A DNA stretch of 5,582 nucleotides, from NCBI GenBank assembly GCA_036745875.1, contig DAIOFH010000182.1:1-5582 (forward strand), in the 5' to 3' direction. The DNA comes from DAIOFH01 sp036745875 (GTDB lineage Bacteria; Planctomycetota; SZUA-567). Position numbers and translations under genes: made by a program. Positions 1 to 4,458 of this stretch are shown here, piece after piece. How positions within the stretch are numbered: position 1 is the first letter of the stretch; each line of letters opens with the position of its first letter. The notes under the pieces were generated by a model. The model did not search any database, was not told the origin of the DNA, and worked only from the letters and a program-made list of their open reading frames with translations.

Positions 1-43
1 CCCTCCATTCAATAGGTTGCATCAAATTGACTGATTTTTAGTC
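1..43. other. AT-rich left edge before the permease fragment
   Basis: These bases are clearly richer in A and T than the coding sequence that follows. In the frame of the downstream permease fragment there is a TGA stop at 32-34, and I see no convincing promoter, ribosome binding site or coding sequence. A full permease gene would extend several hundred bases upstream in frame, so the permease homology is cut off here. A TTGACT hexamer at 27-32 has no matching -10 element at the right distance. The stretch may be the far side of a rearrangement breakpoint, but too little is visible to say what it came from. Confidence 0.4.
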
Positions 44-406
44 GTGTACTGTGGCAACAGCCCTTCGATGATCGTCACTTTCGGCGTCGTCAACGGCGTC
101 GCCAATGTGGTCGGCTGCATCCTCAGCCCCTATATCCACAAGATATTCAGGCACAAGGCCAGGGCCGCCGCGTTCGACCTCTCCCTCATCGCCGCCGCAA
201 GCATTCTGATGTTCTGGTTCCCGCCGACTGAAAGCGTGGCCATGTTCTACTCCCTCGCCTTCGTCGCCGGGATGGGTCAGGGCGCATACATCGTCATGCT
301 GTTCTCCATGACCCCGGACGCCATCGATTACAGCCACTATCAGACCGGCATCAGCGCTGCGGGCTTCCAGTACGCCCTCGGCTCCTTCACCTGCAAGGTC
401 GGCGGC
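44..406 (+). pseudogene. Fragment of GPH-family (MelB-like) sugar:cation symporter
   Basis: About 120 residues can be assigned. There are hydrophobic segments at roughly residues 10-31, 42-60 and 66-88, with a short basic loop between the first two (HKIFRHKAR). After the third comes a cytoplasmic loop reading MTPDAIDYSHYQTG at residues 89-102. A loop of the form D-x-x-D-Y-x-x-x-x-T-G is characteristic of glycoside-pentoside-hexuronide symporters, which import sugars with Na+ or H+. The family is usually about 450-500 residues with 12 helices, so this piece covers approximately helices 8 to 10 and stops as the next helix begins. Both ends are broken: a stop and unrelated sequence upstream, and reductase sequence downstream. 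Transport function is not credible. The family call is from motif recognition only. Confidence 0.65.
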
Positions 407-916
407 CGTATTCTCGGCGCGCAGGTGGTGGGACAGAAAGGCGTGGACAAGCGCTGCGATGTGCTGGCCGTGGCGGTGCGTCTGGGACTGACGATGTCGC
501 AGTTGCCGGAGTTCGAGTTGTGCTACGCGCCGCCCTATTCGTCCGCCAAGGATCCGGTGAACATGCTTGGCTATGTCACGGAAAACCTCCTGTCCGGCAA
601 GGTAAGCCAGCGCTATTGGGAGCGTTCCCTGTCTGATGCGGAAAAAGGGCGGGCGCTCCTCCTGGATGTCCGGACGCAGCGCGAATACGACTCCGGCAAC
701 ATCGAGGGCGCGGTACATATTCCCCTGGACGATCTGCGGCAACGGCTCACGGAACTTCCCAGGGACAAGACGCTGTACGTGCACTGCCAGAGCGGCCTCC
801 GGAGCTATCTAGCCTGCCGCATCCTGGAACAAAACGGCTGGCCCTGCCACAATATGGCTGGCGGCTATAATGTCTACCAGTTGCACGCCAATACCACGGC
901 GGGCACCGCCTGGTAA
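44..916 (+). CDS. Chimeric open frame: sugar permease fragment joined to CoA-disulfide reductase/rhodanese C-terminus
   Basis: The 290-codon open frame begins at a GTG that has no visible ribosome binding site. Residues 1 to about 120 read as membrane segments of a GPH-family sugar:cation symporter. Residues from about 122 to 290 read as the C-terminal part of a CoA-disulfide reductase-rhodanese fusion protein. These families have no known reason to be joined: the permease lacks its first two thirds and its last helices, while the reductase lacks its FAD and NAD(P)H domains and its redox cysteine. The two pieces meet in frame near a GGCGGC at 401-406. The most economical reading is a deletion or recombination between two genes, leaving a pseudogene, although a misassembly would look the same. 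A partial product with a working rhodanese domain is possible but unlikely. An intrinsic terminator follows 31 bases after the stop. Confidence 0.6.
   Translation: MYCGNSPSMIVTFGVVNGVANVVGCILSPYIHKIFRHKARAAAFDLSLIAAASILMFWFPPTESVAMFYSLAFVAGMGQGAYIVMLFSMTPDAIDYSHYQTGISAAGFQYALGSFTCKVGGRILGAQVVGQKGVDKRCDVLAVAVRLGLTMSQLPEFELCYAPPYSSAKDPVNMLGYVTENLLSGKVSQRYWERSLSDAEKGRALLLDVRTQREYDSGNIEGAVHIPLDDLRQRLTELPRDKTLYVHCQSGLRSYLACRILEQNGWPCHNMAGGYNVYQLHANTTAGTAW
401..916 (+). pseudogene. C-terminal fragment of CoA-disulfide reductase with rhodanese domain
   Basis: From residue 122 of the open frame (RILGAQVVG) the protein matches the pyridine-nucleotide-disulfide oxidoreductase dimerisation domain of the CoA-disulfide reductase type, including GVDKR at 133-137 and the signature YAPPYSSAKDPVNM at 161-174. 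A rhodanese domain follows from about 200 to 282, with LLLDVR at 205-210 and an intact active-site loop C248-Q-S-G-L-R253 ending in S254. Whole enzymes of this class are about 550 residues and reduce CoA disulfides, CoA persulfides or polysulfide using NAD(P)H. The N-terminal FAD domain with its redox cysteine and the NAD(P)H domain are absent, so reductase activity must be lost. The rhodanese loop is undamaged and no frameshift is visible, which implies the break is recent or that this domain is still under selection. It lies directly upstream of sulfide-assimilation genes. Confidence 0.75.
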
Positions 917-947
917 AATTGAAAGCGGGAAAATTTAAATATCAAAC

Positions 948-979
948 AACCCTCCAGCGAAAATCGTTGGAGGGTTTTT
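948..979 (+). terminator. Rho-independent terminator after the chimeric frame
   Basis: The arms 948-959 and 965-976 form a 12-pair stem (one G-U pair at 957/967, the rest Watson-Crick) around the five-base loop AAAAT. The T-run 975-979 follows directly. The stem core is CCCTCC/GGAGGG. It separates the chimeric frame from the sulfur operon, whose -35 box begins only four bases beyond it. Confidence 0.9.
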
Positions 980-982
980 ATG

Positions 983-1011
983 TTGACAGAAATTTATTTA
1001 ATGCTTATAAA
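983..1011 (+). promoter_or_regulatory. Sigma70-type promoter of the metY-rrf2 operon
   Basis: A perfect TTGACA (983-988) is followed after exactly 17 bases by TATAAA (1006-1011), five of six matching the consensus -10. Transcription would begin around 1017-1019, leaving a leader of about 70 bases before the start codon at 1089. The region is strongly AT-rich. The -10 box lies inside the left arm of an inverted repeat, so repressor binding there would block RNA polymerase. Expected to be strong when unrepressed. Confidence 0.8.
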
Positions 1012-1033
1012 ACCAATAAGTATTATAGGCATT
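1000..1033. promoter_or_regulatory. Imperfect inverted repeat, candidate operator
   Basis: The left arm AATGCTTATAA (1000-1010) is the reverse complement of the right arm TTATAGGCATT (1023-1033) except for one position, with 12 bases between the arms. The arm centres are 23 bases apart, close to two helical turns. The repeat covers the -10 box and the presumed start point. An Rrf2-family regulator is encoded in the same operon and members commonly autoregulate, so it is the natural candidate to bind here. The position and symmetry are seen in the sequence; the identity of the binding protein is inferred. A weak leader hairpin is an alternative only if transcription starts further upstream. 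Confidence 0.5.
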
Positions 1034-1075
1034 GATTTTGAACGACAAAAACCGTATGTGAAGCGGGAGATATGG

Positions 1076-1082
1076 AAGGAGA
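1076..1082 (+). promoter_or_regulatory. Strong ribosome binding site for metY
   Basis: AAGGAGA lies six bases before the ATG at 1089. It fixes this start and agrees with the usual N-terminus of the sulfhydrylase family. Confidence 0.85.
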
Positions 1083-1088
1083 TCACCA

Positions 1089-2375
1089 ATGTCAGCCAAC
1101 GCATGGTCTTTTGAAACCAAGCAAATACACGTCGGACAGGAGCAGCCCGATCCGACAACCGGCGCGCGGGCGGTGCCGATATACCAGACGACATCTTACG
1201 TTTTCGAAAATTGCGACCATGCCGCCGCGCGTTTCAATTTGACCAATGCCGGAAACATCTACAGCCGGCTCACCAACCCGACGCAGGATGCATTTGAACA
1301 GCGCATTGCCTCGCTTGAGGGTGGCGTTGCCGCATTGGCGGTCTCCTCCGGAGCAGCCGCGATATATTACACATTCCTCAACCTTATGGGCGCAGGTGGG
1401 CATATCGTCTCCGAAAATACCCTTTATGGCGGGACCTATAACCTTTTCGCCCACACCCTTCCCGAGTACGGCATCCAGACAACCTTTGTCGATCCCTACG
1501 ATCCGGGGGCATTTGAACGCGCCATACGGGAAAACACGCGGGCGATCTTTGTCGAATCATTCGGCAACCCGCACTCGAATCTCGTCGACATGGAAGCTGT
1601 CGCCGCGATTGCCCACAAACATGGCATCCCGCTGGTGGTGGACAACACTTTCGCCACTCCCTACCTGTTCCGTCCGATCGAGAACGGGGCCGACATTGTC
1701 GTGCATTCGGCCACCAAATTCATCGGCGGGCACGGCGTCGCGCTCGGAGGCGTAATTGTGGACGGCGGAAAGTTCGACTGGGCGTCGAGCGGCAAATTTC
1801 CCTCCCTCACCCAGGCGAACCCGAGTTATCACGGTTTGAGTTTCACCGAAGCAGTCGGCGCTGCCGCGTTTGTCACCAAGGTCCGGGCCATACTTCTCCG
1901 GGATACCGGAGCCACCCTTTCGCCGTTCAACGTGTTTTTGCTCCTTCTTGGTACTGAGACGTTGAGCCTGCGAGTGGAAAGGCATGTGCAAAACGCGCTC
2001 GCGGTGGTCGACTACCTGGCTGGCAACCCGCAGGTGGAAAAGGTGCATCATCCATCGCTCGCCGGCGATCCGAGTCATTCACTGTACAGGAGGTACTTCC
2101 CGCAGGGGGCAGGGTCGATATTCACTTTTGAAATCAAAGGGGACGAAAAGCAGGCGCGCACCTTCATAGATTCGCTGCAATTGTTCTCGCTTCTCGCCAA
2201 TGTGGCCGACGTCAAAAGCCTGGTCATCCACCCTGCCAGCACCACCCACTCCCAGCTTTCTGAGTCCGAATTGCTGGAACAGGGAATCCGGCCGAATACG
2301 GTGCGCTTGTCGATAGGGACCGAGAACATCGACGACATTATTGGCGATCTGCGGCAGGCATTCACCAAAATTTGA
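1089..2375 (+). CDS. metY: O-acetylhomoserine sulfhydrylase (aminocarboxypropyltransferase), PLP-dependent
   Basis: This cytosolic Cys/Met-metabolism PLP enzyme most likely makes homocysteine from O-acetyl-L-homoserine and sulfide (direct sulfhydrylation), feeding methionine synthesis. At 428 residues it has the usual length of the MetY/Met17 group, longer than cystathionine gamma-synthases (about 380-400). The visible motifs are ETKQIHVGQ near the N-terminus, YSRLTNPT at 58-65 (Tyr58 and Arg60 contact PLP phosphate from the partner subunit), SSGAAA at 86-91, YGGTYN at 113-118 with the PLP-stacking Tyr113, VVDNTF with Asp185 for the pyridine nitrogen, SATKF with the Schiff-base Lys210, and RLSIGTE near the C-terminus. 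The insertion around residues 229-255 is typical of MetY and absent from shorter relatives. It is first in an operon with an Rrf2 regulator 18 bases downstream. O-succinylhomoserine use or homocysteine gamma-lyase activity cannot be excluded from sequence alone. Confidence 0.93.
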   Translation: MSANAWSFETKQIHVGQEQPDPTTGARAVPIYQTTSYVFENCDHAAARFNLTNAGNIYSRLTNPTQDAFEQRIASLEGGVAALAVSSGAAAIYYTFLNLMGAGGHIVSENTLYGGTYNLFAHTLPEYGIQTTFVDPYDPGAFERAIRENTRAIFVESFGNPHSNLVDMEAVAAIAHKHGIPLVVDNTFATPYLFRPIENGADIVVHSATKFIGGHGVALGGVIVDGGKFDWASSGKFPSLTQANPSYHGLSFTEAVGAAAFVTKVRAILLRDTGATLSPFNVFLLLLGTETLSLRVERHVQNALAVVDYLAGNPQVEKVHHPSLAGDPSHSLYRRYFPQGAGSIFTFEIKGDEKQARTFIDSLQLFSLLANVADVKSLVIHPASTTHSQLSESELLEQGIRPNTVRLSIGTENIDDIIGDLRQAFTKI

Positions 2376-2393
2376 TGTTCCGGAGATACGGAA

Positions 2394-2810
2394 GTGAGAA
2401 TATCCACGAAGGGCCGCTATGCGCTGCGCATCCTGCTGGACATGGCCCAGCACAGGGAGGACGGCTTCATCCCCTTGAAAACAATCGCAGAACGGCAGGG
2501 CATTTCAAAAAAATATCTTGACCAGATCATGATACTCCTGAACTGCACCGATTTTTTGCAGTCAACGCGCGGCTCCCAGGGCGGCTACAAATTGGCAAAG
2601 GACCCCGACCGCTATACTGTCGGGGACATCCTCCGGGCGACGGAGGGAAGCATCGCCCCGCTTTCCTGTATCGAAGACGGCGGCGCGGACTGCGAGCGCC
2701 ATGCGAAATGCCTTGCCCGCCACGTCTGGCAGGGCCTGGAAAATGTCATGACCCAATACCTCGATACCATGACCCTGCAGGACATCCTTTCCCGCCATGA
2801 CGTCGGTTGA
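2394..2810 (+). CDS. Rrf2/IscR-family transcriptional regulator with three clustered cysteines
   Basis: The 138-residue protein begins MRISTKGRYALR, the standard Rrf2 opening, and carries a winged helix-turn-helix. The recognition region is IAERQGISKKYLDQI (31-45) and the wing is RGSQGGY (59-65). Three cysteines, C92, C100 and C106, sit in the loop where IscR and NsrR bind an iron-sulfur cluster, so a [2Fe-2S] or other cysteine-based sensor is likely. CymR-like control of cysteine and sulfur metabolism is an alternative, since the gene is co-transcribed with a sulfhydrylase. The start is GTG at 2394 with GGAG at 2382-2385, eight bases upstream, and homology begins at this residue. Residues 46-57 (MILLNCTDFLQS) lack the basic residues usual before the wing and include an extra Cys51. 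It has no promoter of its own and probably controls its own operon through the inverted repeat at 1000-1033. Confidence 0.9.
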   Translation: MRISTKGRYALRILLDMAQHREDGFIPLKTIAERQGISKKYLDQIMILLNCTDFLQSTRGSQGGYKLAKDPDRYTVGDILRATEGSIAPLSCIEDGGADCERHAKCLARHVWQGLENVMTQYLDTMTLQDILSRHDVG

Positions 2811-2820
2811 TGTATGGCGA

Positions 2821-3624
2821 TTATTGGCGGCACAACCGGACTATCGCGTCCGTCAATTCATGGATGTGCCTGTCTTTGTCCAGCGATTTAGGATACAGTT
2901 CCACATATTCCGCCTGCGGCAGCAGGTCGGCGAGGCGCTTGGCAAGTTCCAGCGGATGGACAGCGTCGTTGTCCGTAGCCAATACCCGCGTGGGAATGGA
3001 CTGCCGGGAAAGAGCGGGAATGTCCAGCCCCGGGTCGCTGGTCAAGACGGCGCGCAGGAGGGCGACCATGTCCCTGGCTTTTGTGCCGACCTTGTCGAAA
3101 ATCGCTGCGAGCGAACTGGCGTTGTCAGGCGATTTCGACAGGAGGGTCTGGTATACCGTGGACCTGACAAACATTTCCTTGCCCCGCTCCGGTCCATGCA
3201 GGTCGAGGAAATCGGCGGCCGCACCGAAAACTAGCATATTGTCGGGGCAGCTGCCGTCAAGCCACGCGGGGCGCACCGACGCGAGATGAGTTACGCAACC
3301 GGGATAGCGCGCCGCATAATTTGCGGCAATTGCCGCTCCCATGGAAATGCCGGCAAATGCGGCTTGCCTTATGTCCAGATGCGTGAGGAGGGCGTTGAGA
3401 TCGGCGACGAAGGTTCCGATCCCCAGTTCCGCAGCCGGTCCCAGTTCCGATCCGCCATGTCCGCGGCATTCAAGGGTGATCAACCGATAGTCCTTGTTTA
3501 AAAAGGACGTGACTGTCTGCTGGTGGTCGCCGGTCAGGCCATGCTGGAAAACAAGCGGGGTTCCTCCTCCGCCCTGGTCGTAGTAACTCAGTTTGACCCC
3601 GTCGTGCATGAATTCGTAGAGCAT
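2821..3624 (-). CDS. Alpha/beta-fold hydrolase, last gene of the - strand operon
   Basis: The 267-residue protein has no signal peptide and is probably cytosolic. The fold signature is clear: an oxyanion-hole motif FQHGL (26-30), RGHGGS at 54-59, the nucleophile elbow G92-I-S94-M-G96, a probable acid Asp220 in VLATDNDAVHP, and a C-terminal catalytic His at 253 (RHIHEL, with His255 the alternative). The layout resembles 3-oxoadipate enol-lactonase and related small esterases or lactonases, but the substrate is not determinable. The start codon ATG directly follows the TAA of the TIM-barrel gene, and a strong AGGAGGA (3631-3637) lies within that gene's last Gly codons, so translation is probably coupled. 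In context it may hydrolyse a lactone or ester produced by the upstream oxidoreductase, which is inference. Its stop lies 10 bases from the end of the convergent Rrf2 gene. Confidence 0.88.
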   Translation of the reverse strand: MLYEFMHDGVKLSYYDQGGGGTPLVFQHGLTGDHQQTVTSFLNKDYRLITLECRGHGGSELGPAAELGIGTFVADLNALLTHLDIRQAAFAGISMGAAIAANYAARYPGCVTHLASVRPAWLDGSCPDNMLVFGAAADFLDLHGPERGKEMFVRSTVYQTLLSKSPDNASSLAAIFDKVGTKARDMVALLRAVLTSDPGLDIPALSRQSIPTRVLATDNDAVHPLELAKRLADLLPQAEYVELYPKSLDKDRHIHELTDAIVRLCRQ

Positions 3625-4458
3625 TTATAATCCTCCTGCGGCAAGGGCGTCGCGAAGAAAAATCGCCACCGTTTTCGCGTCCGCGGCGGCCAGGCCGTGC
3701 GTGACAAGGCATCCGGAAAAGCCGGATTTTCGCAGGCCCTTGACATAATAAGGATAATCCAGCACTCCTTGGCCCGCAACCGCGAATGAACCGTCCACCA
3801 GGCGGTCCTTGGCATGGGCAATGGCGATGTACGGGCCCAACAGGGATAAAGCATTATCAATGATTCGATGCTGTTCGTCAGGCGAAGAAACCTGTTCGAA
3901 AAGATTGGCCGCGTCGAAAATCACCCGTATCCGCCCGCCCATGGCATCCAGCAGTTTTTTCGCCCGGTCGGCAGAACTGACGACATTGGCGAACTCCGGT
4001 TCGATGCCAAGGAAGACGCCGTTGTCCTCGGCGATCTTCACCGCCTTTCCCATTGTTTCCAAAAGCTTGTCCCATGCCGCCGGAGTGTCGTTGTCAGGAT
4101 GATGACGCCATTGGTTTTCCCGGTCCATCGTCCCGGTGCACAGGGTCAGGAGCGGGCAACCCATCCGTGATGCTGCCGAAGCCAGCACCGCAAGGCTGTG
4201 CAATCCGTCCTGTATGATTTTTTCGTCAGGGTGGATCATGTTGAAGGTGGCGGACAGCGCCGCCACTTCCACGCCATGGCGCTCTCCCGCCCCCCGGATC
4301 GCCTCCACAATCCTTCCCGGTATTTCCTTCGGCAGGGGCGCGATCCCGGCGCTCGCCAAATTGAACTGGGTCGCCGTGTAGCCGCACTCGCGCACGGATT
4401 TGAAAACGGTGTTCAAATCGCCGCCGGGAAATGCTTTTGAAAATATACCGAGACGCAT
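3625..4458 (-). CDS. Sugar phosphate isomerase/epimerase-like TIM-barrel protein (xylose isomerase-like superfamily)
   Basis: The 277-residue protein has the standard length and fold pattern of the AP endonuclease family 2/xylose isomerase-like barrel, starting MRLGIFSKAF at the first strand. Probable metal ligands are Glu153 in GIEPE, Asp182 in FDAAN and His215 in IAHAKD, with Asp218 nearby. At the last strand, where many epimerases have a ligand or catalytic Glu in L-V-x-E-H, this protein reads LVTHGL, with His254 at or next to the Glu position. Relatives with an L-x-x-H-G-L ending exist as far as I recall, so this probably marks a subfamily rather than damage. Reactions in the superfamily include ketose epimerisation, isomerisation, inosose dehydration and, with a paired oxidoreductase, glycoside cleavage; the one here is unknown. 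The ATG abuts the TGA of the oxidoreductase gene, with AAGGGGAG (4466-4473) seven bases upstream. Probably a metalloenzyme of the cytosol. Confidence 0.87.
   Translation of the reverse strand: MRLGIFSKAFPGGDLNTVFKSVRECGYTATQFNLASAGIAPLPKEIPGRIVEAIRGAGERHGVEVAALSATFNMIHPDEKIIQDGLHSLAVLASAASRMGCPLLTLCTGTMDRENQWRHHPDNDTPAAWDKLLETMGKAVKIAEDNGVFLGIEPEFANVVSSADRAKKLLDAMGGRIRVIFDAANLFEQVSSPDEQHRIIDNALSLLGPYIAIAHAKDRLVDGSFAVAGQGVLDYPYYVKGLRKSGFSGCLVTHGLAAADAKTVAIFLRDALAAGGL
3631..3637 (-). promoter_or_regulatory. Ribosome binding site of the hydrolase inside the TIM-barrel gene
   Basis: On the - strand this reads AGGAGGA, six bases before the ATG at 3624. It is formed by the Gly-Gly codons just before the TAA of the upstream gene. 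This fixes the start and points to coupled translation. Confidence 0.85.

Noticed and set aside
29..43. GACT...AGTC mini inverted repeat as a mobile element end
   Set aside because: Four-base arms are expected by chance, and there is no partner end, target duplication or transposase.
27..55. TTGACT at 27-32 as a promoter for the chimeric frame
   Set aside because: No -10-like hexamer at 16-18 bases (50-55 reads TGTGGC), and the fragment is already a broken gene.
38..784. Long open frame on the - strand opposite the chimeric gene (248 codons)
   Set aside because: Low-complexity Arg/His/Gly-rich translation with no recognisable motif; an antisense shadow of GC-rich coding DNA.
1012..1088. Riboswitch (SAM or similar) in the metY leader
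   Set aside because: The leader of about 70 bases is too short and AT-rich for a SAM riboswitch, and no terminator hairpin precedes the gene.
2793..2819. Small inverted repeat CGCCAT...ATGGCG spanning the convergent stops, as a bidirectional terminator
   Set aside because: Only six pairs around a 15-base loop with no T-run on either strand; too weak to call.
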